From Ceriagrion tenellum (Eukaryota > Arthropoda > Insecta > Odonata > Coenagrionidae): a DNA stretch of 64,000 bases. Position 1 is the stretch's first letter; every line of letters begins with the position of its first letter. This document shows positions 33,254 through 44,536 of this stretch, piece by piece. The notes under the pieces were generated by a model. The model made no database searches, was not told the DNA's origin, and saw nothing but the letters and a program-made list of their open reading frames with translations. The stretch covers positions 137,197,747 to 137,261,746 of the forward strand of contig OY720636.1 of NCBI GenBank assembly GCA_963169105.1. The letters are read 5' to 3'. The translations under genes and the position numbers were made by a program.

Positions 33254-33823
33254 TCAAGCCGTCAAAGTGTCTTCACCCTTCTTACTATCCACCTCCATCA
33301 GAGGGTTTCCAGGAGCACTACCCTTGGAGGAATCCACTAATGCACTGCTCACTTCATCATCTTCATCCTCAAATGCATCGAGAGATATGTCCATCATGGC
33401 GCTCACGTCCTCTGGTTCCTCTTCCTCCTCCTCATCCTCCTCTTCTTCCTCCTCCTCCTCCTCTTCCGGAGTGGTCCCCTCTTCACCAGCACCACCCCTC
33501 CGGCTGCTGCTCCCACCACTACCCCCACCACTTGAGCCCTCTCCCCTGTGGCTCCTCTTCCCGCTCTCATCCCGCCTTGCCTTCTTGCTCCCACCCCTCC
33601 TGCCACTCCTCCTTTTTGTGCCCCTCTTCTCCGAGATCGAGTCCAATGCATCCCCCTCCCCCAACTTGGGCGTCACCGAGCTCGATCGCCCATTGCCTTG
33701 ACTTGAGCCACCTCCTGACGTCCCCTCATCCAGCATGCTTTGAAGTTGGTGGATGGTAGCAACCAGCACGTGAAACTGCTTCCGCCGCACATCTAGTTTG
33801 CAGTCAAGCATTTCCCTTGTCTC
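33254..33823 (-). CDS. THOC7: THOC7 exon 4, coiled-coil end and acidic tail
   Basis: 189 codons plus stop, phase 0, after TTGCAG. Residues 149-182 finish the coiled-coil (ETREMLDCKLDVRRKQFHVLV). Then come a Gly/Ser region, two basic clusters (KRRSGRRGGSKKARR) and a Glu/Asp run of about 20 codons at roughly 33418-33475, followed by DVSAMMDISLDAFEDEDDE and MEVDSKKGEDTLTA. The opposite strand is open over the same region only because of the skewed codons. Confidence 0.88.
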   Translation of the reverse strand, partial: ETREMLDCKLDVRRKQFHVLVATIHQLQSMLDEGTSGGGSSQGNGRSSSVTPKLGEGDALDSISEKRGTKRRSGRRGGSKKARRDESGKRSHRGEGSSGGGSGGSSSRRGGAGEEGTTPEEEEEEEEEEDEEEEEEPEDVSAMMDISLDAFEDEDDEVSSALVDSSKGSAPGNPLMEVDSKKGEDTLTA

Positions 33824-36800
33824 CTGCAAGTGGTAACATGCACTTGATCAATCACATCCTATATGCCATGTGTGAACTTCAATGAAATATTCAAAGCAAT
33901 TTCTCATTTATCAGAAATAATCATAGATGGAGAATATGTCTGAAATATACATGAAGTTGTCTGGAAAAAATCCATCTTGAGTAGAAAGTGATACATAGGC
34001 ATTTGGTTTGAAAGGCCAATGCTTAGACCACTATACTACCAGGACTCCATGCTTTCCTAGGCAATTCTAGAAGGATTTAACACTTTCCGATTGATGGGAT
34101 GATATACCAGCTTTTACATCATTGGCAAATCGCGAGGCAATATATTGGCTCACGTAGATATTGTTCAACTATAGAAATAATTACATTTTTCAGATATTGT
34201 AAAAGTATAGTATCGTTATAAAGTAATTCAGTTAAAAAAATGCAAATGGATACCTAAAACCATGACTTCATAGTGTAATTTTTCTTAAGGTAATACATTT
34301 TACTTATTACCCTTCCTATTTCTTGATAGAACTACTGCTAGAAATTAGCATAAGAGGATTAGGAGAACTAGGAATTCAATGCAGGTGTAAGATTAATAAC
34401 TGGTTCTAGTTTCATAAGATATAACAGAATTTTATTTATAACTAATTTATATGGAAATAAGGTAAATATCATTAGAATCACTCTGGCAATAAGTGGATGT
34501 AAAAAAACCTGTAATTAAGGGACACTGATGTGAATGCCTTCCTGGTAGCAGGGTTTCGTACCCAGTGTAATTTCATCCAATCTATTCCAACTGTGAAATT
34601 GCTACACCACCAGGGTTGACAAAAGAAATTCATAATTCAATACCAATAGGCCATAATTATGGGAGAAACTAAAATTTCCACTTACCTCCAAAGCTCTTAA
34701 TTCGGCTTTAAGACCAGCCAAGCGCTTTGCCGTTTCCCTTCGGTCAGGTTGAGCTGATATCACACTGGCAAGAGCATCATAACGCACTCTCTGCCGTCTG
34801 ACAACTTTTGCACGAGCAAACTCTTCCAGTGTTGCAGTGATTCCCTCTCTTGCATCAGCTAAACCACGCTCAACACTGGCAGATAAGAGTTTATAGTTGT
34901 TTACCTCAGCTTGAGCAGCACGTGCTACAAGTCGACTTCTAGCTAATGCACACTCAAACTGACAGAGCTGAGCCAGCATCCGATCCAAAGCTACCTGGCT
35001 GTTGGAAATACAAATCAAAGAGAGACAAGGAAGTTATCATCAAAAAGAATTTTTTTTTCATTTTTCAAAGCTACCAGAAACAGTTCATACAGCCTTTTAC
35101 ACTGGTGCAATTATCATATAACAACAGTCATATGTATGAAACCATGCCCTGAGTGGCAAAAAATCCACCCAAGTAGGACTTGAACCCACAATCCTTAGGT
35201 TAGCTGGTGAGAACTTAACCTCATTGCTACGGCAGCCAGTAGTGGGTACATGGGAGGTAACAGGAAGAGGAAATACAGTGAGCAATGAAAGGCTTCAATA
35301 GATTGTTTTATAAGCAGGCTCAATCAAGTGGTAACATGTAAGGATTGGAGGAGTTTGCCTTAAATGCATACTGGGGAGAAAATTCTATTGATGCTAAGTG
35401 CCACCATAAGTGAACAGTAGGATTATTTTTGTGTCCACCAGGGAATAATAGGATACGCAACATGCTGGATTTTCTAATACATTATTATGCTAGCCCACTA
35501 TCTAAGAGCAGAGAGAAGGGAAGGTGGAGAGTAAATGGTGGGGAGAGAGAAATTGCTGGATATCTGATTATTACTTTTATCACATTTTAAAAATTCTGTG
35601 CACAGATAAAGATGAGAAACAAAGATATATACATCATTATCATTCATTTCCCACCATTTAACAGGCAATATATTATCAATGCATAGATCATAATTCAACC
35701 ATTAATGGTGATTTTGAATGGCTACAAGGATTATGACCTTCCTTCTTCAAGACTTTTTTTACTGCATCCTACAATGACCCTACACTGGAACATAGACAAG
35801 ACTGCTAATTTTCTAGTATGAAATGAAGAAGTGAAGACTTAATGAGGAATAAAACTGTAGGCTGTCGGCTGAGAAGTGAAATTCGGACTGACGGCAGAAC
35901 TAAGGCCTTTCAGTAACCTAGGCCTACAGTAAACGGACAAAACTGAGTTTGTGTCACTAAGTAGGAGGCATAGAGTTAGTAATGGGCAAAACATCACCAT
36001 TGGGAACTACAACTTTGATGGTATTAACAACTTTATCTGTTTGGGTACCAATGTGTCCTCAGACAACGATGAGACCAAGGAAATAAGGATGCAAATAGAT
36101 GCAGCAAACCATACCTTCTACTTGCTATTTCTTGTCATGAAATGTGTACAGGGAAAGTCTAGAAATGTGTACAGGGAAACAAAGGTCAAACTATAAAACC
36201 CTTATACGTACAGTTCTGTCATACGGAAGTGAAGCATGGGCAATGACAGCCAAATCTGCTGAACTACTGGATAGCCTAGAAAGAAGAATGCTGAGGAGAA
36301 TCTATGGGCCAGCAAACAGTGAAGGTATAATGGAGAATTCGTTGGAACCGTGATATATATTATCTGTACAAGGAACCTAACATTTCCACACATATTAAAC
36401 TAATGAGGTTCCGATGGGCAGGACACGTCCAGCGGATGCCAGAGACAAGGTTGGCAAAAAAAGTCTTCTTGGAGAGTATGAGAGGAAAGAGACCAGTGGG
36501 CAAACCAAGGGCAAGGTGGGAAGACAATATAAGCAAGGATGCAAGAGACCTACTAAGGATCAGGAACTGGAGAGAACAGTCAAGACACGTTCCAGAAGAG
36601 ATTGATGGAGACGGAAAATTAATGAGGCCTAGGGCTGTAGCGCCATTGGAGAGAGAGAGAGAGAGAGGCAGAGCTAAGGATGACTCTGATGCAAAGAATG
36701 AAGAGAACCCGGACATAAACCCTTGAGGTATTGATTGTATAAACACATTAAGTTATAAACAAAAATTGAATCAGTCGCATTGTGCGTCCTAGTACTAAGA

Positions 36801-37233
36801 AATATATCATCCTGGTAAACCTCTTCAATAATGGGTTAAAATCCATATTTTATAACACCAATTGACATCATCGAGTGCATATTCTCGCCAATCCGCAAAA
36901 TTGTATTCACACTTGGGCATACGAAATGAAATAGGCAGCAACATCGATTAGAGCTCGAACGTTTGGAGCTCTTTCAGAGCACGTTTGCTTTTAAGGTAAG
37001 AGGAATGTGTATAACATTAGTCACACACCTCTCAGCAGGTGTTTCCGCTGTGTTGCACCATTTAATAAACGTCTTGAGCAGAACATTCAGCCGACGATCA
37101 TCACCACACCCATCACCGTCAATTAAAAGCCGCCGTCGTATCACATCTTCTGCGGGAGAAAGTAATACTTCAGAAAAGGCGAAAATTCACTCCCTCGACG
37201 TTCATGTAAAATGCTTAACCTACCGTCAGTCAT
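33254..37233 (-). CDS. THOC7: THOC7, THO complex subunit 7, with long low-complexity tail
   Basis: Four exons on the minus strand: 37233-37224, 37149-37029, 34998-34686 and 33823-33254, in phase throughout, giving 337 residues. The N-terminus MTDEDVIRRRLLIDGDGCGDDRRLNVLLKTFIKWCN matches THOC7. The coiled-coil follows (about 44-182), with RVRYDALASVISAQPDRRETAKRL and CKLDVRRKQFHVLVATIHQLQ. By family knowledge THOC7 pairs with THOC5 in the THO core of TREX, coupling transcription to mRNA export. Human THOC7 is 204 residues. Here about 130 residues of Gly/Ser, Lys/Arg and a long Glu/Asp run are inserted before a MEVDSKKG end that resembles the human METDPKP. Intron 2 holds an RTE-like remnant and a SINE. 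Confidence 0.92.
34005..34050 (-). repeat. tRNA-like (SINE head) fragment
   Basis: On the minus strand it reads TGGTAGTATAGTGGTCTAAG then CATTGGCC, a tRNA A-box region, with no B box behind it. It lies in THOC7 intron 3 (34685-33824). Confidence 0.4.
34686..34998 (-). CDS. THOC7: THOC7 exon 3, coiled-coil core
   Basis: 313 bp. It starts at C 34998 after CCAACAG, which completes an AGC codon with the AG at the end of exon 2, and ends TTG GAG before GTAAG. It encodes DRMLAQLCQFECALARSR through RYDALASVISAQPDRRETAKRLAGLKAELRALE. A second AG four bases in would break the phase. Confidence 0.9.
35105..35262 (-). mobile_element. tRNA-derived SINE in THOC7 intron 2
   Basis: On the minus strand GCTGCCGTAGCAATGAGG (A-box region near 35240) and GGTTCAAGTCC (B box near 35172) are spaced as in a tRNA. 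Downstream, CTCAGGGCATGG near 35150-35138 is shared with the SINE at 62.4-62.6 kb (CTCCCTGGGCATGG), so the two belong to one family. Confidence 0.65.
35870..36730 (+). mobile_element. RTE-like LINE remnant in THOC7 intron 2
   Basis: Pieces: NGQNITIGNYNFDGINNFICLGTNV and EIRMQIDAANHTFY at 35980-36120; KTLIRTVLSYGSEAWAMTAKSAELLDSLERRMLRRIYGP at 36190-36320; IKLMRFRWAGHVQRMPETRLAKKV and GKRPVGKPRARWEDNISKDARDLL at 36390-36560. This is a LINE C-terminal region, opposite to the THOC7 transcript. A GA microsatellite (about 36650-36668) follows. The catalytic RT domain is absent. Confidence 0.7.
37029..37233 (-). CDS. THOC7: THOC7 exons 1 and 2
   Basis: Exon 1 is only 10 bases, ATGACTGACG (37233-37224), with donor GTAGGT. 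Exon 2 (37149-37029) starts AA after CCCGCAG. Joined they read MTDEDVIRRRLLIDGDG, which matches the THOC7 start; intron 1 is 74 bp. Exon 2 ends AG before GTGTGT. Confidence 0.87.
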
Positions 37234-38119
37234 TTTTAATGTAGAAAATGAGGTTGGTACCGGTCCTAGAGTACTCTTGTTCAGTGATAGAAGAAGCTTT
37301 TAAGGTAATATAAAGCCGCATACACAGTAATTACTACACCCAGTTCAAAATTATCCTCAGTTTCACGTCAGCGTTAACGAATGAGTTGCTGTTTCTGCTA
37401 AAGACTAATCGATACTAGTTTACAAGTCGCTTCTCAATAGCAACAAACATTGCAATATGGCATAGAAAATGTAGAGATGATGGGAATTCATCAGTTAAAA
37501 AAATGAGGATAAAGACAGAGTCCTCTGGAATACATTCTCAACACTACCTACTCGACACGGCATAGTGGTGGTTTACTGGTAGTACTGGTTTATACATGGC
37601 AATCTAGAGGTCTCTGGCCACTGAACGAACTTTTGCCTAATCCCCCTAATGTAAACAAACGTGAGACGTTTGTGATTAGACAAAATACGAAGAGTAATTT
37701 CTAACCAATGCGTCCAGTGAGGTATTGACCAATGGGAGAATACGTACATTTAGGCTATTCTCCTTCCACCGTCGCTTTTTATGAACAATGCATGCCAATA
37801 ATTACTCTCTGGGCTTATATTTTGTATCACTCCGAGTCACGAGTGATGCATATTTAAAAATAGAGTGGCTGAGAATGAATAATCTTCGACGAAAGGTATA
37901 CCAAATCAGAAAATTTGTGTCGGGACCAAATTGTACTACTTTCCAAGCCGGAATTTCCCGCTTTTCCTGAGAACTACCAAACAAAGGTGTGCATTCGGCT
38001 TAATGTTTTATGAATAATAAGGTGGACGATGCAATTATTATGAATTATGAAGACACCGGAAGATACTTTCTCTTAACCATTTATTTCTTTATGTAACAAC
38101 ATCTTGAGTCTATACATAC
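37234..38119. other. THOC7 upstream region and spacer
   Basis: This should hold the THOC7 promoter (minus strand). An ATCGATA at about 37408 is half of a DRE-like element. I found no other gene here; a 20-codon frame at 37248 on the plus strand was considered and rejected. Confidence 0.4.
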
Positions 38120-38242
38120 TGTTGCCATGACACAGTAGGCTACATAAAACACGCCCGAGAGAGAGAATCGAGCCTCGATGTTTATCTTAGTTTCTACATA
38201 ATGCGGGTTCAACTTCCCGACAAACAATATCCCATTTCTAAC
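38120..38242 (-). repeat. Copia 3' LTR
   Basis: About 123 bp, direct copy of 42381-42508 with scattered substitutions. It ends TGGCAACA on the minus strand. The first base or two, next to the polypurine tract, are altered (CGTTAG against TGTTAG). Confidence 0.82.
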
Positions 38243-38421
38243 GCCTCCCCTTGTCGGGTATTGTATATGCGTACCAAGTCAAGTGGCAAATAACATAAAA
38301 TAATCACCTAGCATCTAAACATATACTTAACATTTTTCATCAAAAGAAGAACATTTCACTAAAAAAATATCAAGAGATAACACTTAAATCAAAAGATAAG
38401 ATCTTGAAATTCACTGAAAAC

Positions 38422-40117
38422 CTATTTTACATCAAAATCTCTTGTTTTTGGTCCTGACAATATTTTAGTGAATATACCTGCTAAATTTTCTTTTGACTTA
38501 ACATATTCTAGTTTTATATCACCAGACAAAACTTTCTCCCATAAAACATGATATCTGATGTCAGTGTGCTTAGTTTTCTCAGATACAATCTTGTTACTTG
38601 CAACGCACATAGCACCTTGATTGTTAACACACAGATTTACTGGTTTTGGAATCAGTCTGTCTTGGCTTAGTTCACTTAAAAAATTACTCATCCACATTAT
38701 CTCCTTTGAAGCGTCATGCATTGCTATATATTCAGCTTCAACAGTTGAACTGGCTACTGTCCTCTGCTTCCTACTCACCCAAGATATTGGTCCACCAGCT
38801 AGGTGGACCACAAATCACTATGTCACCACAAAACCACTCACACTCATTCGATCCACCAGATCGTTGGTCCAGTTTGCGTCAGCAAATACTTTACAGGTTC
38901 ACCCATTTTTTCATGCTTTATACCCAGTTTACTTGTACCTTTCATATATCTTAGCAATTGCTTCACACCATTCCAATCTCTCTTACAAGGTTTGTTGCAT
39001 TTCTGACTTAACTTACTCACAGAAAAGGCTATATCTGGTCTAGTACTGTTCGCTAGGTATAGCATACTACCTATCGCCCTTCTGTAGATGTATTCATCGC
39101 ACCCCTCAGTTGCTTCCTTCTAAAGGTTCCTCCAACTTCTAAAGGTGTGGAGCAACTCCTCGCATCTGTCATCTTATTGTCCCACAACAATCTTTCCACA
39201 TAAATCTTCTCTTGGTCAATTTTAAGTTTACCAGGAGCCTTTTGAGTCACTCTCATCGACAAAAAATGTTTAGCACTGCCTAAGCATTTAATATCCAAAA
39301 GTGCTGACAGTTCTCTTTTGAAAGTCTCTAGCCTACATGGATTTCCTACTGCTATTAAATCATCAACATATATGCCTACAATCAGTCCATCAGAACTAGA
39401 CACACATGGCTCACTAATACATTGGATCAGTCCTAAGCTCTTTAGGTGACTATCTGCACATGTATTCCAATTTCTGCCTGATTGATGGAGTCGATATAAG
39501 CTTTTTCAATTTGCAGACATAATCCTGAGCACCTCTAATTCGGTCTTCAAAACAATCTGGCTGTTCTACAAATACCTCATCACTAATAGGACTTTTAAGA
39601 TATGCAGAATTCATATCAAAGTATTGAATGTTCCATCCATTTTCAACAGCTATAGCGAGAATTATTCTAAGTCACCTCATTCCAAGCACAGGACCATATG
39701 TCTCCAGAAAATCAACACATATTTGGCTCAACTCTTGGGCAACAAGCCTAGCTTTGTATTTCTAAATTTTCCATCTTCATTTCTTTCGCTTTTGTACACC
39801 CATTTTGTCCCTATCACATTTCTTCCTTCTGGTCTTTTCACTATGTCCCAGGTATTATTTTCATGCATATTTTTCATCTCTTCTTGCATAGCCTTGTACC
39901 ACTGTTGTGCGTTCGGCCCTGCTAAAGCTTCCCCTGCAGATCTTGGTTCCTCATCTGAAGAAGACTCGTATTTTACCTGGTTACACCATTTGCATTGTTC
40001 CTTTAGTGTAGCTGTTTTCTCTGACCTCCTTGGAATGAACTGATCCCTTTCCGCACGTCCTAAATGATGTTCTTCTGCAGGTCCATGTCTTTGATTTGAC
40101 TCTTCAAGTAGATCCAT
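38422..40117 (-). pseudogene. Copia pol: reverse transcriptase and RNase H remnants
   Basis: Minus strand, 5' to 3'. RT start at 40117-39728: QQWYKAMQEEMKNMHENNTWDIVKRPEGRNVIGTKWVYK. RT catalytic box at about 39370: GLIVGIYVDDLIAVG, with both Asp present. LGSAKHFLSMRV follows. Then YLANSTRPDIAFSVSKLSQ..P..RDWNGVKQLLRYMKGT at 39065-38940. RNase H at 38811-38422: ISWVSRKQRTVASSTVEAEYIAMHDASKEIMWMSNFL and KHTDIRYHVLWEKVLSGDIKLEYVKSKENLAGIFTK. The part between 39720 and 39410 is heavily damaged. Confidence 0.8.
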
Positions 40118-41222
40118 TTCCTCCAGGATTTCAGCATGTTCATCCTCATAAATATTATCTTCACTTCACTTGAGTAAATATTAGTCTCTTCTTTGCTTCT
40201 TATACCTTTATCATCCAAGTCTATTTTCTTATAAGGAAAAACATCTTTATTGAAAATTACATCTCGGCCTATCATTATTTTTCTTCTGTCAATGCTCCAA
40301 AGTCTATAGCCATTGACATCTGCTTGAACACCTAGAAAAACACATCTCTCAGCCCTCGGCTCCAGTTTTTGGGTTTTAGGCATAACCTTTGCCCATGCTT
40401 GGCACCCAAATACCTTCATCTTGCACAGGTCTCTCTCACTTACGTCTCTCCCAGACCATACCTCAATCGGTATCTTGCCATCCAATGCTGACGCTGGACA
40501 ATGGTTTCTGATGTAACACGCTGTATTCAGTGCCTCAGCCCTGAAATGATGTGGTAGGCCAGATTCTATCAGCATGCATCTCACCATATTGAACAAAGTG
40601 AGGTTCAGTCTCTCTGCCTTTCTGTTCTTCTGGATGGTGTACGGCACTGTGAATCTATGCCTGATGCCTTCCCTTTTCAGGAAAGTTTTAAAGCTCTCTC
40701 CTGTATACTCTCCACCATTATCACTGAGAAATTCTTCGATTTTCCTCTCTTTCTGGTTTTCTATTCTGGATTTGTATTCCTTGAATTTATCCAAAATTTC
40801 TGCCTTTTGTGCAACAAAGTCTGCACTTACATGGTTGCTATAATCATCTGTGAATGTAACGTAGTATTTTCCTCCTCCAAGAGAGTAGGAAAAATTGGTC
40901 CTCCAACATCAGAATGAATTACTTCTAGTACTTGACTACTTCTGTTTTCTATCCTTTGGGTAAACTTCTTCCTTCTGAATTTCCCTTGCACACAGACGTC
41001 ACATTCACTGCCCACTTTTATTTCCACTTCAGGTTCCTTCGCTATTAATACTGGTATCTTCCGCAGAATTTGTTTACCACAGTGACTAAAACGCCTATGC
41101 CCCAAGTCCAAGGATGCATTACTTGTTCTCCCTTCAACTTCCGTTTCACTTCCTGGCTCTAATTTAAGTTCTGTACACGCAGCCTCAGCTTTACCCTCAT
41201 GATCACCATCTAACATATGCAC
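40060..41222 (-). pseudogene. Copia pol: integrase remnants
   Basis: Minus strand, in two main pieces. 41222-40827 has the zinc-binding region (RRFSHCGKQIL...CDVCVQGK) and the first catalytic block (EVIHSDVGGPI). 40794-40060 has EEFLSDNGGEYTGESFKTFLKREGIRHRFTVPYTIQKNRKAERLNLTL, which carries the second Asp and the Glu region, then MLIESGLPHHFRAEALNTACYIRNHCP and KMKVFGCQAW, typical of Copia integrases. A frameshift at about 40830-40800 separates them. Confidence 0.8.
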
Positions 41223-41225
41223 ATA

Positions 41226-42364
41226 TTATAAGCTGTTTTTGCAGAAAGTTCTCATCATTACTTCACCAGTCGCTCTATCAATTACATCAACTTTACCACA
41301 ATCAACCACTATTTTTGCACCCTTTTTCTCTAGTTCACTTACAGATATAAGATTATGCTGCAAGCCTGGTACATGCAAAACACCACTTAATCTAATATCC
41401 CAACCGCCGCACTCATCAGTCATTCGGAGCAATGACGTTCCTTTGCCTTTCACTTCAGATTTGTCACCATTTGCTACATCTACTTGTCCTTCACTCATTA
41501 CCATGTTTTGCAGCAGTTCAATTGATGGAGACATGGTTTGTAGCTCCACAATCCTGCATCCACAAATTTTTCTTGTGCCAACCATCCTCTTGTGTTGTGC
41601 ACAAAGCTTTGTACGTTCTCTTCTCATTTGCTGTTGCCAGTGACGCATTCTGTGCCTCTTTATGGTACCCTTTTGATTCACCTTTGCTTACTTGTTTCGT
41701 CTCTTCTCTTCTTTGATCTGGCCTCTTGGGTTTCTTACAATATTTTGCTATATGACCTCTACCTCCACAGTTGAAACAATGAAAACTCTTGATTTCTGAA
41801 AGGAGCCCTTTTATCTTCACCATGCCATCTTCTCTGTTGACCCAACTTAGCAGAGAGTGCCCTTGAAACCTCCTCATTTCTCGCATTTCGCTTTTCCTCT
41901 AAAAGTAATGCTGATTTCACTTTTCTCGTTGTAAGATTTTCTTCATTTTCTAGTCCTCTAACTAATCCCTCGTATTTGTCTAATGGCAGTCCCATTAGGA
42001 AGAGCATGGCTAATTGATCATCATTAAAGGTCACTCGTCCTTTTGCAATCTTTCGGTGGAGCTGTTGAATTTTCACTGTATACTCCATCATTGAGATGTT
42101 TTCAGTTTTCTCAGTATTCACCATTTCCTTTAGGTGTATTATCGTGTGCAGGCGGCTGTATGTACCATGGATCTCTTCCAAGGCTTTCCAAGCTTCTTGT
42201 GCTCGCGTACAATCTCTGATATCTTCTAAATATGCCGACTTCACATGTTGGACGATGTAGTTCAGCACCTTTCTGTTTAACCGATCTTGTTCTTGATTCA
42301 GTGTTTCCGCAGTCTCATACCCTGGGTCCACAGCCCACCAACAGTTTTTCCCTACCAAAAGCAA
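41226..42364 (-). pseudogene. Copia gag and protease remnants
   Basis: Gag at 42364-41759: WAVDPGYETAETLNQEQDRLNRKVLNYIVQHVK, ARAQEAWKALEEIHG-like text, VKIQQLHRKIAKGRVTFNDDQLAMLFLMGLP and KRNARNEE. The true gag start is probably the ATGAGTAAGATTGC at about 42374. A CCHC knuckle follows (CFNCGGRGHIAKYCKKPKR, near 41780-41720). The protease active site reads MQDCGATNH near 41555, where Copia proteases normally have DSG or DTG. The frame stops right after, and protease/spacer text continues in another frame (HVPGLQHNLISVSELEKKG). Confidence 0.8.
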
Positions 42365-42380
42365 TCTTACTCATCACTAC

Positions 42381-42508
42381 TGTTGCCATGACTCAGTAGG
42401 CTACATAAAACATATGCCCAAGAGAGAGAATCGAGCCTCGATGTTTATCTTGGTTTCTACATTACGCAGGTTCAACTTCCCGACACAAACAATATCCCAT
42501 TTCTAACA
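42381..42508 (-). repeat. Copia 5' LTR
   Basis: 128 bp, TGTTAG...GCAACA on the minus strand, matching 38120-38242. The gag start region follows within about 10 bases, so the usual primer-binding site is not recognisable here. Confidence 0.82.
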
Positions 42509-44091
42509 GCAATTTGATTATTACATGTGAAACTTATTGTATCAGTCTGTATAAATACACATCTAACAGTGTTAGGATGGTATTTGGACAGCACAAAACT
42601 ACCCTTTTTATTCCTAGTTACTTAAAGAAAGGTGCGATTAGGATACTGAAATGGTATAGATCTAGGAAGATATAGAAATGTTGCTTCATATACTCATACC
42701 CCTGTTGTACTTGAGACTTGGGGGCTTAGTATTATCCTCTTTTTAACCTCAGCAATAGCCATGTAATGGGATGTCGAGAACCTTTTTTTTTTCTCAGGGC
42801 AGCAGCTCACAAGAACGCTGAGTACAAATGCTTTCAGATGGGACTATTTAAGAAGTTGACTGCGAGCCCACCATATTTTTCTCTTCTTCAACTAAGTCTA
42901 TTCCTACTCAATCACTTGCGTGCTCATATTTAAATGAATTGACTCAATAAGTTTTTGATGGTAGGATTTAATTTCAAGTATACGGCTCCATGGTAAATAC
43001 ATCCTATCCATCACACTACTCCCTTATTGGGTAGATATTGTTGAAAGAGCTTATTCCTCTGAATTGGAGAAAACTTGCTGCCTTATTATAATTTCTTCTG
43101 TTTGTGCCCTATCCTTACAATAACAATTTTCACTTCTCTCAACGCTCTTGCATTGCTTTATACATACTCTCCTATTCAAAAGAGCTTTATTAAGGGGGCT
43201 GTGCACCACTGTTGAAACCGCCTCTACAAATATCTATGTGCTTTATTATGATCATTACATTATATTTCATTCAAAGACAAGAGGTCTAATAACAAGGAGC
43301 AAGATGGGAAGATTCAAAGCAGAGGCTGAAACAGACCCACCATCTCAACTATTGAGGACCTGGAAACAGAAATGCTTTTGTCCCAAGGATTCACCCCCAT
43401 GGAGATTCTCCTCACTGACACTCCCTGCTGCTGACAATGGTTCACTCATAGCAACCGCTTTTTTCTTATCAATATGGAAGATAGAACAGTGTAGCAATTA
43501 CGGGGGCAACACACTAAAAATGCAACCACAGACATTCAGTGCATTTTCCTATGTTTTGAGTTAACATTAGTTCCCTTTCACATTTCCCTGATGTTTTGAG
43601 TTAACAGTAGCTCTTTTATAACTGTTAGCTACAATTTTATTAATTGTTTTATTAGCAATGGAATTGGGAGGGTTGCCATCCTGAGGTGACTTTGAGCTTT
43701 GGATGTTGTGAATTCACTGCATCCATATATTCAGTGGTAATCAATGAAATGTGTCATTTTTTCTCTGTGCTTTAACAAAAATGTTTTGTTTTTTTTAAGA
43801 TTTTAAAGTTTTTATAGCCCTCACCAACTATTAATTTTGAAAAAGGGCAATGTAAAAATATTCTAGTGTAACAGAAAAATACACATTTTTGGTCATTTCA
43901 TTGAATATTATTAAAATTTCATTGAATTCTTGCAAGCAATAAACATATTATCCAAATTTAGATTTTTAAATATTTTATTCTTGTTTTTTGATTGGGTTTC
44001 ACATATTGCATTGAAGAAGATTTAGGTACTCAGAAATGGTCCTCAGCATTATTTCTCAATTGGACCTCAGTAGGAATTCATTTAGGCACTG
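42509..44091. other. unassigned spacer
   Basis: No supported gene. The 138-codon frame at 43148-43564 shows no motif; in another frame at about 43340-43430 the text EDLETEMLLSQGFTPMEILLTDTPC is open but unplaced. I see nothing else. Confidence 0.35.
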
Positions 44092-44099
44092 CTGCTCGA

Positions 44100-44536
44100 C
44101 AGGGCCGTCGCGTGGGTGGGGCGACCGAGGCGGTCACCTTGGGCGCCGCGATCCGGGGGGGCGCCACCGTGGGTAAAAATGTTTTTTTTTGGCGTTTTTC
44201 TAACTTTATTTATAATGACTGTATTAGTTTCTGTCTCTGTGTTACACAGAGGATACATGGCTGAGAACGCTAACGTTCTGTACATAGGTAACTGTGTGCA
44301 CAAGCTTGTGAGGTCGGCCTCCAAGCGACAGTCTGCTCCGCACGACTTCTACAGCTGACCCGGCTCGGGCTCACGCCCCCACTCCTTGCGGCTCGAATTC
44401 CCGCTCCTCCCGGCAAGGGTCCAAACCGAGTATCGGCGAAAGCGCCCGATCGCTTTCACCTCTGTAAGGGGGGTGGGGGGGGGGGGGGGGGGGGGGGCTC
44501 CGACCAAAGTCTTGCCTTGGGCGCGCGACGGCCCTG
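44100..44536. mobile_element. non-autonomous hAT element (MITE) with perfect target duplication
   Basis: 437 bp. Ends are CAGGGCCGTCGCG at 44100 and CGCGACGGCCCTG ending at 44536, perfect 13-bp inverted repeats. The flanking CTGCTCGA at 44092-44099 and 44537-44544 is an exact 8-bp target duplication, the hAT length. The interior is very G+C-rich against its surroundings, with GGTCACCTTGGGCGCC near the left end and a G homopolymer of about 27 at roughly 44471-44497. It encodes no transposase. The intact duplication suggests a recent insertion. Confidence 0.88.

Larger units (their letters stand above)
38120..42508 (-). mobile_element. degenerate Copia (Ty1-type) LTR retrotransposon
   Basis: 4.39 kb on the minus strand. 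The 5' LTR is 42508-42381 and the 3' LTR 38242-38120, starting TGTTAGAAATGGG and ending GTCATGGCAACA. The polypurine tract AAGGGGAGGC lies directly before the 3' LTR at 38252-38243. Gene order is gag, protease, integrase, RT, RNase H, which is the Copia order (integrase before RT). Frames are broken at least eight times. The flanking 5-bp sequences (CATAC and GCAAT) do not match, so no target duplication is visible. LTRs differ at about a dozen positions plus small indels by eye, so it is an old insertion. Confidence 0.88.

Noticed and set aside
33244..33759. Pro/Ser-rich plus-strand frame opposite THOC7 exon 4
   Set aside because: It mirrors the skewed Glu/Ser/Gly codons of THOC7, which is supported by homology and phase on the minus strand.
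37248..37307. Short plus-strand frame MRLVPVLEYSCSVIEEAFK with a GTAATA donor
   Set aside because: It would start 15 bp from the THOC7 start on the other strand, leaving no room for a separate promoter, and no matching downstream exon was found.
43148..43564. 138-codon plus-strand frame
   Set aside because: No motif, composition like the surroundings, and a competing open text in another frame; not enough for a gene call.
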